Shown here one piece after another: positions 21,821 to 32,712 of a DNA stretch of 64,000 nt. Where the stretch lies: positions 8,171,001-8,235,000 of the forward strand of contig NC_091131.1 of the NCBI RefSeq assembly GCF_040183065.1. Reading direction: 5' to 3'. The notes beneath the pieces are model-generated. The model saw nothing but the letters and a program-made list of their open reading frames with translations. It had not been told where the DNA came from and searched no databases. The position numbers were made by a program, and so were the translations under genes. This DNA is from Periplaneta americana. Its lineage: Eukaryota; Arthropoda; Insecta; Blattodea; Blattidae. Every line of letters begins with the position of its first letter. The first letter of the stretch is position 1.

Positions 21821-22426
21821 AGTTCATCAGTACTATTGTAGCGTTGAAGTGAGTTCAGTCTCTGGATTAAAAACTAAAGTTTTATTCGCAGTTTGGAATT
21901 ACGTTTTGAAATATAATTATTAGAAATGAGATGACTGGAAGTTTTTCATAAAAATACGGACATTTTAACAGATCTTCAAAAATAAATACGGACGGCAAGA
22001 CAGACCTTCAAAATAGATGTCCTGCTAAATACGGATATTTGGCAACCTTATGCACGACTTCTGGGACATTCTGTATGTAGCAAGAGAAACAGTACGGATC
22101 ATAATTGCAAATTTCTTCTCAAGGAAGCAGCTGTTTCGTTTGCACACGTCACGCAGTCTCCGTGAGCCCGACTCGCAAGCAATGCACGGCTCAAGGACTC
22201 GGCGCGTCCTCGCAGGAACGTGAGGTGCTCCTGTAATCGCGGCCCCCTCTCACCTCGTTCACAGCAGGCTGGCACACTCTGCCCTTTCCAGTCCGTGGCG
22301 TCTCTCCGTCTGTCAACACTTCGAGTTGCGACGTTGCAAAAAATCAATTACGACATCTTAAAAAATATTTTTCAGTATCGAAAAATAGATATTAATTATT
22401 GTCCGCATGTGCCTGTATGACTGTTA
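21821..22426. other. Intergenic, GC-rich patch
   Basis: GC-rich sequence at about 22100-22340 with overlapping frames on both strands, none recognised. TTA at 22424-22426 is the proposed target duplication of the next element. Confidence 0.4.
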
Positions 22427-22897
22427 AGGTAAGCGTTCACTACATCGTATCGCACGGATCGGAAAAAGACAATCTTTGCTGTAATTGTTATGTAACCGCG
22501 TTCACTACATCGTATCGCACGCATTGCCTCTCGGCAAATCCATCCACGTTTCTCGGATGAGCAACTTTTCCGACGCGTGCGATCATGGCCTTCTTTAATA
22601 AATCAATTTTAATTGGTCAACTGTTAAAGTAGCCACGTTCAATTAGTAAGCTAGCGGTGCCAAAGAGGACGGAAGCTTTGTAGTTTCAATAATTTTAATT
22701 ATGTCGCTGTCCATTGTCGTCAAGTCTTTTGAAGGCCGCTCCAATACTCCACGCGGAGTTGCAAATTTTAGCAGTGTGTCTTGTTCTAGTTCACAGTGAA
22801 AATTAATTATATTACAGTTCAGTGTATAATAAAAATGTGGAGGCCGTGGGAAGCGAGTGAAGTGTCGGAACCGATACCCATGAATGTCAATAACGAC

Positions 22898-22973
<76 letters not shown>

Positions 22974-23963
22974 TAATATCAGAGTTAAATAACAATTCAA
23001 ATTCAAAAGCTAGACCAAAATTATGTAAGCAGTTCCGAACGTTTGTGTGCAATGCTCACACGTATATTCTGAAAAACAATTTAGGTCAAGGAAAAATTTC
23101 GGAGACATCTAAAATTCTTAAATTAATCAGAAATACTGTAAGTAAAATTGTAAAAAAAGACCTAAGACACCTAAAAAGCGTGGACACAAAGTCACAAAAT
23201 TTAATAAAGTAGATGGTTTTACGTGTGATTACATTCGCCGTGAAATATATAGTTCTTACAATAAGGGCCAATCCTTAACAATAAAAGAATTATTACAAAA
23301 AGTCAAACTTTCCGGTTTTCCTTATGGAGAAACATTTAATTATTTCTTTAAATAATTAATTTAGAATAAATAATCTAAATAATATAAATAATCTTCAAAT
23401 TAACTCATGCTTTGAGCAATTAAGCCTGGCCCATATCCATGTTATATTAATATATAGCAGCAACAAACAAGACGTGACAACGTCGCATTTTCATTGTATT
23501 ATCGGTGCATGCAATAAAGACCTACAAATCTTAAAAGGAATGCCGCTGCCTACTAATTAAACGAGGCAACTTTATTATTATGTTGTGCCATGTTCAGTGT
23601 CGCAGACGGAAAACTTATTTCGCGTGTAGAAAATTGCGAAGAATTATAATAATTTGAGGCATTCCCATTACAGTAATCAAGTCATTTCTTACATATATAT
23701 CATGTAACCAATATTTCTTTCGTTTCTTCCTCTTCAATTAAGATGCATGAAGCAATTACAAATTCTTATTCCTTAACAGTCATAATTAATAGACCTAACC
23801 TCAACTCCTCTTTTGTCAGCAATGTCAATATCGTACGACGTCATGTTAGGGGAATCCGATGAGGCGATGAGGTGGAGCCGTTACAGTGAACGCACTGCAC
23901 TTAAAATATCCGCTGCGTGCGATTCGTACGAAGAGTGCGATACGATGTAGTGAACGCTTACCT
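22427..23963. mobile_element. TIR transposon, 1537 bp, with TTA duplication
   Basis: Perfect ~29-bp terminal inverted repeats start AGGTAAGCGTTCACTACATC (22427-22455, complement at 23935-23963). TTA flanks both sides (22424-22426 and 23964-23966). A second internal copy of GCGTTCACTACATCGTATCG starts at about 22499, and a related subterminal motif precedes the right end. The 3-bp TTA would suit PIF/Harbinger. Reading it as TA with one asymmetric base would suit Tc1/mariner relatives. The interior encodes a helix-turn-helix fragment but no DDE catalytic domain, so this is an internally deleted or non-autonomous copy. Confidence 0.85.
22796..23355 (+). pseudogene. Transposase N-terminal (helix-turn-helix) fragment with poly-Asn
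   Basis: The frame 22796-23212 contains a (AAT)n-encoded poly-Asn run (22905-22970) and then ISETSKILKLIRNTVSKIVK, which looks like a helix-turn-helix. At the A7 run at about 23151-23157 the frame shifts. The next phase reads RPKTPKKRGHKVTKFNKVDG and then CDYIRREIYSSYNKGQSLTI, ending at TAA (about 23353). The Thr-Pro-Lys linker and the FxxxxIRRxIxxxY motif resemble the DNA-binding part of DDE_3-type (IS630/Tc1-related) transposases known from arthropod genomes. The start codon is uncertain, and the DDE domain is absent. Confidence 0.6.
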
Positions 23964-23965
23964 TT

Positions 23966-24170
23966 AAGGCTCATTCACAATGAAAATTAAACATAACGTA
24001 AGCGTTAACTTAAGAATGTAAACGTTACGGTAAAATCAAGAAATCATACCATCATTCACGATGGGAACATAAACATAACAGCAAACATACTTGGTAACCA
24101 TGGAAACATAACAACGACGCCATTTCCTCATATTCTGTCGTATACTTCAGCGCTCCACGATTGTTCTAGA
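23966..24170. repeat. MITE-like repeat 'CATTCACAATG', copy 1
   Basis: Starts AAGGCTCATTCACAATGAAA and runs to about GTATACTTCAGCGCTCCACG. It recurs at 60686-60875 with indels. It abuts the 1537-bp element directly, and its first bases (TTAAGG...TTCAC) resemble that element's ends, so the two families may share a transposase. Confidence 0.8.
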
Positions 24171-24225
24171 TGAATAATAGCACAGAAAGGCGAATAGCTC
24201 AAAATAGCTGCATAATTTTTTTTTA

Positions 24226-24300
24226 CCGAGCGAGTTGGCTCGGGCAGTAGAGAGGTCCCGAGTTCGAACCCCGTAGCCGGCCAATCTGACTGGTTTCCCT
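24226..24300 (+). mobile_element. tRNA-derived SINE fragment
   Basis: ACCGAGCGAGTTGGCTCGG followed by a B-box-like GAGTTCGAACCCC resembles the head of a SINE type common in insects. The middle is shortened. Boundaries are approximate. Confidence 0.5.
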
Positions 24301-25023
24301 TAGTTACAAAAGGCAAATTCCGGATTGGAAATTAACATAGCATGATTCATCACCAACTCAATCACCAATATCATAAGTAGAGCCCGGATCTTTTGGCATT
24401 TATAACAGATACAATAGGCAGTCATAAAAGACAACAAAAGCGTAAAAAAGGCATTATCTATTTTAAAAAGGCAGAATAAATAAATAAATTTGAATTATAT
24501 CAACATAACTCACATTTTTACTTCGTAATTGACACATAGTCTACTGACTTATAAAATACTTTTTTCGTGATAACTGTCTTTTCACAAACCTTACATAACA
24601 AAACTGTTCCAACGGTTGAAAACACATGGGCACCAAATTCACTAACGTAAGCATGAAGTTTACTTTTCAATGGTTTACTGAATTTAGGCATTCTAGCTAA
24701 CCGATCTTATATCGTCTATTACCTGACAATAACTGACTGTCCCTCACTCAAATTTCTTTCTCCTACAATAATAAACACGTGTAGCACAAAATTGTAACAG
24801 TCAGATTTGAAAATATGAAAGCAAACAATTGAAATGCTACGTGACAACTTCTATGATAACGAGCTTAATATTTAAAATTACAAAGCTGATTGTTGGTATC
24901 GTGAAGACATGACAATATTATATTTGTAACTGTGGGTTGTCGATCATTTTCTTATTACACCAATAGTATTAAAGCACGATTATTAGCATATTAAGCACCG
25001 AAATAGATTACTTTTATTTACTA
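24301..25023. other. Intergenic, AT-rich, nothing recognised
   Basis: No coding or repeat match found within this window. Confidence 0.5.
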
Positions 25024-26153
25024 CTAGTCGTACCCGTGCGCTCCGCTGCACCCGTTAGAAATAAATGTAAAGTAATTGCATAATTAAAATAGGACATTTG
25101 ATCCAGGGAACATTCGTGTTTGATAGAAGGATAAATCGTTTAATATGTTACTTAATTTAAATTGCATCCAAATACTTAAAATGCGATCATTTTGGTCCAG
25201 AGACACTCATTTGGTGCAATGACAATTCCTTTTAACATATTTCTTAATTTTTATTACATGCAACCATAGTTTAATGAAGATTGACATCATTTAGATTTAA
25301 TGTGTTTATTTTACTTTACTTGTTATAGGTTTCCATTGAATTATGGTAATAACTAAATTTTAACCCTTGTTTTCTATGTATTCAGTAAATGGCGCTTGGC
25401 CCACTATGGTTCTGAACCCTTCAAATAAATTATATTATATTATATTATATTATATTATATTATATTATATTATATTATATTATATTAGAAGTTACTGTAA
25501 TAACATTATAGCATTATGTCCTCTAGAGAAACTAGACTTTCCAATGGTGAAATAATAATTAATTATACAAATCGGTTAATTTAGCTTCCGATATTACTTC
25601 ATACAAACACAGAAACATTCTCTATAGGCTATCTTTCATAGCTTTCGGTTGTTGCTGTCCAAGGCCCCTTATAGACGAAGTCATTTGTTTTTTAATTCAT
25701 TACACGGCCTTAGATGGCAGTTATTTTAATTTAAAAAATCATTTATCTCATTAAATATCAGTCCTATCAAAAATTTTCAAGGAATAAAACTTATCGCAAA
25801 TTATGTTTAAAGAAACGTTTGTTATGTAACATTTTTCATAAAAATGAATAATAAGCGAGATATTTCGATTTATTTAATTCAGGCCCCCTTATAACCCCCC
25901 TTTTAAATAATGCATTTGAATGCCATGTAGCCTAAAATCTAAGTTACAACGAACTTAATTTATATTCCAATTTTCATCGAAATCCGTTCAGCCATTATCG
26001 CGTGAAAAGGTAACAGACAGACATACAAACAAAAATTTCAAAAAAGCGATTTTCGGTTTCAGGGTGGTTAATTATATATGTTAGGACCAATTATTTTTGG
26101 AAAATCGAAAATTACCAGAAAAATTTCGGCTACAGATTTATTATTAGTATAGA
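25024..26153 (-). mobile_element. Non-autonomous Helitron, copy 2
   Basis: Same family as 11517-12511. The minus strand starts TCTATACTAATAATAAATC and ends GGTACGACTAG, flanked by A (25023) and T (26154) on the plus strand. The GTGCGCTCCGCTGCAC hairpin is conserved. The middle (about 25220-25490) differs completely from copy 1 and includes an ATTAT-type microsatellite. The two copies therefore share ends and right-hand body but exchanged or acquired different centres. Confidence 0.9.
25427..25486. repeat. (TATAT)n-type pentanucleotide microsatellite
   Basis: About 12 units of a TTATA/ATTAT pentamer inside Helitron copy 2. Confidence 0.95.
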
Positions 26154-26526
26154 TTGTTAGTAAAGTTAGTCATTGTTTCAAATATTTAAATTTCATACAC
26201 ATTAAATTACAATTAATTAGAAAATTGCAACTAAACAAGAAATGTTGCTTTAAAATGACAAAAAGGGAATTTATTAGTAAGAAATACCTTAATAGGCAAA
26301 ATAAAAATTGGCCCTATCACTTTGATTTATTCCAAATCACATTTATATCTATGCAAATAATGATTTACTTCCACCCAGTAAAAAGGTATTTTGCCAAATA
26401 TCCGGGCTCTAGTAATGACAGTTGACTTAATATATGTGTCATCATAAAGGTATGTCGAACATGGAGTAAGGACACTAAGGGAAAATACCAAAGGAGAAAG
26501 ATTCGACCCGGTGCCGTGGATTGAGC

Positions 26527-26599
26527 CTCGGCGTAGCTCAGTGGTTAGAGCACCCAGTGCGTAGAATTGGAGGTTCCGGATTCGATCCCCGGCGTCGGA
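26527..26599 (+). mobile_element. tRNA(Tyr)-like SINE head, third copy
   Basis: Cloverleaf with D arm TAGCTCAGTGGTTAGAGCA, anticodon stem CCAGT/ATTGG with loop GCGTAGA (anticodon GTA), T arm CCGGA/CCCGG with one mismatch, and an acceptor weakened by mismatches. The downstream AATTTTTCTCC matches the tails of the 10-kb pair, linking them to one family. Mismatched stems argue against a working tRNA. Confidence 0.7.
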
Positions 26600-26800
26600 G
26601 CAAATTTTTCTCCATTAATAACCAAATGGTACAAAATTCATTGCCAGTAACAACGCCATTTTTCACAGACTTAAATTAGCTAAATGGCCAAAAATCGGGT
26701 CTTTATATCTAAATCTTACTTAGAGCGCTAATCTCTCCTCAAACGTGTGGTGAAATGTAAATTTCCCTAAGTTTTACTTGTACCAAGATTTAATAAAGAC

Positions 26801-27482
26801 TTAAATTCTGTGGCCGGGAGGAAAAAGGTCTTAAGTCAATTTTTTTGTGAAAATGATATTTTTATATATTCTGAAAGCGGAAATAATTCTCTACAATCTG
26901 GTAAAATGGCTAAAGTCAAATAAAACTCCTGACTGGATTTATAAAGCGTTACCAAATGTCCTAAGTACTTTTTGAATCGAGCACACACAGAATAATGGAC
27001 TTCAGAATATTTAATACTTTATTCCTTACAAACATCACATGTTTACTTTCCATGCTTCCCTATTAAAAAGGTCTAACTTGTATTTTAGCCATTTTATCAC
27101 ATACTGATGCCCTTTCCTTTTAAAACTTTAAGCACCAGGGTAAACAGTCTCATATTGTTTAAGACCCATTTTGGATTCCTAATAATTTACATTTCTCATT
27201 TATGTGGACATGAAAAAGGTCTTATGTTTAATAGTCCCTTCTACTCAGTTTGGCTTCTAGTCTTAAAAGGGCTTAAGTGTGGCTATTTTTGGAAATAATC
27301 AAGAAAATTGTTAAATGAGCAACATTACCTATTTTAGAAGAAATATAAACAAATAATATCCAGGAAAAACCTCTTAATTAAAAGAACTGTATAATTGACA
27401 CCAATTTCAATCTTTCTACTGCTCTCCTGAAAAGTATAAAATTTTTACTTAAGACCTTTTTCCTCCCGGCCACAGAATTTAA
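26801..27482. mobile_element. TTAA-flanked inverted-repeat element, 682 bp
   Basis: TTAA-ATTCTGTGGCCGGGAGG at 26801-26821 and its complement ending at 27482 form a perfect inverted repeat of at least 35 bp, continuing AAAAAGGTCTTAAG. TTAA on both sides suggests piggyBac-type targeting. The interior echoes the motif AAAGGTCTTA several times and codes for nothing recognisable (the frame 27107-27298 is not assigned). Its TIR differs from the TTAA element at 2890-3784, so these are two families. Confidence 0.8.
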
Positions 27483-27995
27483 GTATGGATGGTGGAATCG
27501 GCCCTAAACATCGTAGATGTTAACGAAGAGTTTCATTTACAAAATGTTAATGAACACTGTTGTTACGGATGACTATAATCCACAACAGGTCCACTTGGAC
27601 TCTCTAGGATTTGAAATCGTGACTCCAGCAGGGAAAGCCAACACTCTGAGGTGGCACAAGAGTCAGACATGTTCTAAGTTAAAGAATGATTATAAATGGA
27701 TGCGTTGTATGGTTTACTCTTGTTCCCGGATATCGCTTCGCATTTGTTAGTTTTCAGGCTATAGTTTGCAGCCTTAACCCAAAAGATTCGCGACGACGTC
27801 ATGTTTGTAATTTTAACGCTGTAAGAAAATGTTACAAAATAGAGTCTGCGCACAAGCTATCCGCATAGACCAACAAATATCGTGACTAACGATGCGACAG
27901 ACAGGAAGCTTTGAATAAACACCCACAGTTGCTTCCTTTGCAATCAAACGGACCTCGCTTGTGTGGGTTCGATTCCTAACAGACCCTGCGAGCAA
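27483..27995. other. Intergenic with an isolated B-box-like motif
   Basis: GTGGGTTCGATTCCTAACAG at about 27963 has a pol III B-box look, but no matching A box was convincing. Small frames at 27517-27868 are unassigned. Confidence 0.4.
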
Positions 27996-28003
27996 CTGAG
28001 CGG

Positions 28004-28886
28004 TAGAGATGGCCGATATTTCACAAACCGATATTTTGTCACAGGTATTTTTTTGTCACAGATGAACCTGTGACTGATGACGCGAAATATCTGTGACAAA
28101 ATATCGCTATCGAAATCTGCTCCGTATTCAGTACTCTGTGACTGATATTTTCTCCTCTATGTCGTGAGTTTGCGCGTGCGCATGATACAATAACAGCAAT
28201 CGGGCGGTAGTTTCTCCATCTTATTATAAATGATGAAGTTATTACACGATTTAAATAATAACACCATTGGTTACCAGTACTTAATCTTGTGTAAAATCCT
28301 GTCTGAACAACTGTTTTGTTTTGTAATTATTTTCCAATGTTTTTCCGAATACTTATGTTTCGTTAATTTTTATTCTATTACAAAATATTATAATGTTAAT
28401 GCACGACTTAAAATAATTTATCCATTATATTATATACAATAAAAAGGATCAATTTGCAAAAAGATTAGGATAATCATATAACCTCAGTTTCTCCATACCC
28501 AACTACATTTAAAAATGATAAACTGGTTCAATATCTATAATATAATCTCTTGGTACATGAGGTTAACTTTTGACATGTTACTGTTCAGTTAGGTAAGTAT
28601 TTATTTGTCAATGGTACATGTACATAATTTCTTTGTTGGATTTTCCCATATAAATCACTGATGAGTGGTATGTATAGAGAAATCGTATTCACATTTCACT
28701 GCTCTTCAATATTTCCTGTTAATTTTTATCGGTGTGACAAAATATCGGTGTAATTCATGCATATTGTGCTTACTTGTCGATATAAAATATCGGTGTGACA
28801 AAATCACCGATAAAAGTCACAGATATTGAATTGTCACAGTCACAGTTGTCACAGATACTTGAAAATATCGTTTAAGCTCCTCTCTA
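28004..28886. mobile_element. hAT-like non-autonomous element with 8-bp duplication
   Basis: CTGAGCGG is duplicated exactly at 27996-28003 and 28887-28894. The ends are TAGAGATGGCC on the left and, reversed, TAGAGAGGAGC on the right, a short imperfect inverted repeat. Subterminal zones on both sides carry many copies of TGTCACAG and CGATATTTTGTCAC in both orientations, typical of hAT transposase-binding regions. No transposase frame is seen. Confidence 0.8.
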
Positions 28887-28989
28887 CTGAGCGGTAGTTT
28901 ATTCTCAAGTACTTCATTCGGCTGCGTCCGGATTGTTTCCCAAAGTTCCCTGAATGACGTCGTGTTGATTCTCGTTGTGTCTCCTATCT

Positions 28990-29105
28990 ACAGGGTGTTT
29001 CCCAGATGGTGTTACAAACTTTCAGGGATGATGGCGAAGGGCACATGTATCAATTTGAGATAAGGGACCCTGGTCCGGAAATGACCGAGTCGAAAGTTAC
29101 AAGCA
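28990..29105. repeat. End fragment of a mariner-type repeat
   Basis: Begins TACAGGGTGTTTCCCAGATG, a terminal sequence style common in insect mariner-like families, and is cut off by LINE A at 29106. Call rests on resemblance of the end only. Confidence 0.35.
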
Positions 29106-29942
29106 AAAATAGTTTCTTCTCAACCAGTGACCCAGCCAATTCCTTTTCCTCTTTCTGATCAGTTTCAGCATCATTCTTTCTTCATCCACTCTTTCTAACA
29201 CAGCTTTGTTTCTTACTCTGTCTGCACATTTCACACGCTCCATCCTTCTCCATATCCAAATTTCAAATGCCTCTATTCGCTTCTCTTTACTTCGTCGTAA
29301 CATCCATATTTCTGCCCCATACAATGCTACACTCCACAGAAAGCACTTCACTAATCTCTTCCTTAGTTTTTTTCTCCAGAGGTCCGCAGAAGATGCTCCT
29401 TTTTCTATTAAAATCTTCCTTTGCCATTGCTATCCTCCTTTTGACTTCCTGGAAGCAACTCATGTTACTGCTTATAGTACACCCCAAGTATTTGAAGCTG
29501 TCCACTTGCTCTACTGCCTCATTTACAATTCGCAAGTTTACCTTCTGTACTTTTATTCCTATGACCATGGTCTTCGTCTTACTTGCATTTATCTTCATAC
29601 CATACTGCTCATAGCTGTCATTTAGCTCCAGTAGCATATCCCTTAGTATCATCTCCTCTTCTGCTAACAACGCCAGATCATCAGCAAATCCTACACACTT
29701 TATTCTTCTTCCTCCTACTATCACTCCTCTCATGTTCACTAAATTCTCCAAGTAGATGTTGAACAGGGAGGAAAAAAAGACCGTTAGGGAGGCCGAGACG
29801 TAGATGGGAAGATAATATTAAAATGGATTTGAGGGAGGTGGGATATGATGATAGAGAATGGATTAATCTTGCTCAGGATAGGGACCAATGGCGGGCTTAT
29901 GTGAGGGCGGCAATGAATCTCCGGGTTCCTTAAAAGCCAGTA

Positions 29943-29976
<34 letters not shown>

Positions 29977-30060
29977 ATGTTGAACAGGGTAGGTGATAAA
30001 GGGCATCCTTCTCGTACTACTCTCCCTATTTCACTTCCTTCTGACATTTCTTCTCCTATC
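29106..30060 (-). pseudogene. LINE A RT fragment with LINE C nested in it
   Basis: The minus frame begins in SEIGRVVREGCPLSPTLFNI (about 30046-29978). After the LINE C insert it continues MENLVNMRGVIVGG, VGFADDLALLAEEE (catalytic FADD), FKYLGCTISSNMSCFQEVKR and RSIFCGPLEKKTKEE. A frameshift near 29300-29350 leads into the second piece 29351-29097 (MWLRR-like region to NWLGHWLRRN). The 3' end is missing, cut at 29106. The nested LINE C has a 15-bp duplication AGATGTTGAACAGGG. Confidence 0.9.
29771..29973 (+). pseudogene. LINE C copy 4, short 5'-truncated insert
   Basis: Encodes only the last ~55 residues (RRRWEDNIKMDLREVGYDD to MNLRVP). The tail is an expanded (TAAG)n run of eight units (29940-29975). 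Target duplication AGATGTTGAACAGGG lies at about 29757-29771 and 29974-29988. The long clean tail and perfect duplication point to a young insertion. Confidence 0.93.
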
Positions 30061-30062
30061 GG

Positions 30063-30262
30063 GGAATGGTATGGAATGATAATAGGATGGAAAAATGGTG
30101 ATGGAATAATGTACATGCCTAATTTGGAGAAAACGGGAGAACCCCGAGAAAATCGGTCTGACCTTGTCCGTCACCTTGTCCCAGGCCAGAAAGGGATTCG
30201 AACCCGGACCTCCTGTGTGATAGGTCGAAGGTCTGATCACTCAGCCACCGCAGGACTGACTT
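30063..30262 (-). mobile_element. tRNA-derived SINE
   Basis: On the minus strand the head reads CGGTGGCTGAGTGATCAGAC (A box) with GGTTCGAATCCC (B box) about 40 nt later. The body extends to about 30063, next to LINE A. Boundaries are approximate because no duplication was fixed. Confidence 0.75.
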
Positions 30263-31126
30263 ATTCTAGTAAAGGTTCGTGGTTTCAAAACAAGTCGAGA
30301 CTTCATCATCCGTGGGTATACGAACTACTGCTGTGAATATCGAATCTCGCTGTGAAACTCGAGTGGCCTTGCAGACTGTAATTTGAATAAGGTGCAAACT
30401 GCCGCTGGGGTAACTAAATACATATACAAGGACCGGGCGTGACCTCTGCTGGCTGATTGACTAACAATTCAAGAGCAAACACCTTGCCTGGCCTTCTCGG
30501 CGATGTTGGATCAGATAACCTTTCATTCACCATTGTGAAGGTAGTCGTCCACTGTGCAACTTAAATTGCATTTTTAAATCGTGCAACAAAACCTCCAGAG
30601 TCCTGAGAGTATAAAATACTATGCCACACTTCTTACATGGTTATGATATAAGATGTATGTGCAGAGACCTGAAGTATGGTATAATATACCTGCATTTGTA
30701 CCCTAATAATTATTGTAACATGCAGAATTTTTTCAGCATTTTTTCTTGTGAGTGACTTTTTTAAGTGTATAATTATATTGAACTTTAAAAATAAAACAAC
30801 AAAACAATGTCTAAGGACTCAGGAGGATAAGTAAATAAATTGCACGGATGTTACAAAAAAAAAGTTTAATTCACGCCAGTTGCGTGGCCCAACTTCGTTG
30901 TTACAAACTATTTCATATTTCATACTTCTTGTCCACGTGTTGTCTGCAATGAAGAGTCCATGGTTTCTATGGGGAAGACAAACAATTCTATAACAATTTA
31001 ATGGGAATCTCAGATAATTTTTTTTTCTTTTTCTTTCCTAAGGATTCTGTAGATAAAATTTTCTTCTTGTAAAATTTTTCGCACCAAGCTTTATAATCTA
31101 CAGTAAAGCTTTATTCATGCATTAAC
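30263..31126. other. Intergenic, nothing recognised
   Basis: AT-rich with no recognised coding or repeat relationship elsewhere in the window. Confidence 0.5.
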
Positions 31127-32396
31127 AATGGTGCAATCTGTTTTGAGATATCTCTAATCGTTTTCAATTCATTAAATGATAACTGTCATAATGACAGAAA
31201 AAGAAAATTCTACGAAATGTGCTCAATATGTTGTCCATTTCCGACGATGCACATTTGTAGACAGATTTTCCAGCCAGAACATTTTGTAGCATTCCGGGGT
31301 GACTTTAGCACAGGCTTCAATGATACATTCTTTAAATGTTTCACATTCTCAATTTTCTCTTCATATACCAAGTTCTTTATGTAATCCCAAAAGAAAAAAT
31401 CAAGGTGTTAAATCTGGAGACCTGGCCGGCTATTCTACTGGTCAAAACCAACCAATGCAATGTCCAGGGAACTGTTTGTCTAGATAGTATCGAACAGCAA
31501 GACCATAGTGAGGTGGAGCGCCATCTTGTTGAAAAAAAGATGGGAATTCACCTCCTTCGTTTAGTAAATCTGGAGAGATGTTTTCTTGCAACATGTTCAA
31601 ATAAGAAATGGCACTCAGGTTCTCCTCAATAAAATACGGTCCAACAATACGATTTCTTCAAATTCCACACCAAACCATTATTTTACCAGCACCTTGCATT
31701 TTGACAGGATCCATCCAATTTGGGTTTGTGTCTGACCAGTACCGTCTGTTGTGTCTGTTTACTTCTCCATCATGTAAAAGTTTGCTTCATCACTAAAAAC
31801 TATCTTGGATGCAAATGTCCGATCCTATTCAATTTGTTGTTGAACCCAATCACAAAATTGAAGACGTCTATCAGGATCATAAAAAATTAAAACCTATTAA
31901 ACTCGACTGCAAAATGACCATCACAAAAATTAAGAAATTTGTTATAGGAAAGCTTCAAATAATCACAACAATGCATTGAAACTGTCACAGGTTAACCAAA
32001 GAGTAAAGAAGGAAAAGTTAATTACCAGAATTGCATAAAATACTTTTTCCAAAGCCTCCTTAGTACTGTACCATGTTACAAAATATCTGTAGATGCAGTA
32101 GCTAATGTTTGTGTCATTATGACAATTATCTTTAAATAACTTGAAAATGATTAGAGATATCTCAAAACAGATTACACCATTGTTTTTTTTTTTTTTTCAG
32201 AAAATTTCACATGATTTTTAGTACCTACATGACCGCCCCTTTCCACTTAAAATTTCAAAGTAGCATCCAAAATGGTGGCTTTTGAGTTAGCTGAGGGCTA
32301 GGCATTTGATCTTACAAATACTGTAACATCTATAGTAATCGAAAATCAAGCATATGGAAGATATTTATATGGTTCCAGACTTTTGATTCACTCTGT
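31127..32396 (-). pseudogene. Decayed mariner/Tc1-type transposase and flanking inverted repeats
   Basis: Minus-strand translation gives scattered transposase motifs: FQQDGAPPHYGLAVRYYLD (about 31539-31483), then PGHCIGW and PARSPDLTP (about 31460-31400) with in-frame stops where EWPARSPDLTPLDFF is usual, and LENLSTNVHRR near 31250. The QDGAPPH and SPDLTP blocks are hallmarks of Tc1/mariner DDE transposases. A ~70-bp inverted repeat (31127-31196 and 32109-32181, GGTGCAATCTGTTTTGAGAT) flanks the coding relic. The end TTCACTCTGTA at about 32385-32396 looks like a mariner terminus. The left terminus was not found. Confidence 0.8.
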
Positions 32397-32712
32397 ATTA
32401 AAAAAAAAAAAAAAAAAAAAAGAAATGCTATGGATTCAGTGAAGTTACATTCTAACATGACTTTCAATGCCTTAAAACGGTATTAAAATATGGGTCCAAG
32501 GTTCTTCACAGTCGAGCTGTATGGAATAGTGATATTATTTACTTATCGGTGGCAAATTTTGTTTGTCACACTTCGATCTTTGATGTTCTATTAAGATATC
32601 CTGCGACTTACTTGCTTTTAAATGAAGTGCGTACATTTTCGACAATAAGGATATTGAATTCAAGTCATCATAGAGCAACTGAAATCAAATACAGCTAGGG
32701 TGTTTTATGAAT
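32397..32712. other. Poly-A run and left target-site copy of the R2-like LINE
   Basis: A 20+ bp A run lies at 32401-32421. AAATCAAATACAGCTAGGG at about 32685 starts the left copy of the ~30-bp duplication that flanks the next LINE. Confidence 0.7.

Noticed and set aside
22796..23212. Poly-asparagine regulatory protein
   Set aside because: The poly-Asn comes from an AAT microsatellite, and the frame continues into a transposase fragment after a frameshift, all within a TIR element.
29206..29625. Plus-strand frames of 115-139 codons
   Set aside because: They are antisense shadows of the LINE A reverse transcriptase on the minus strand.
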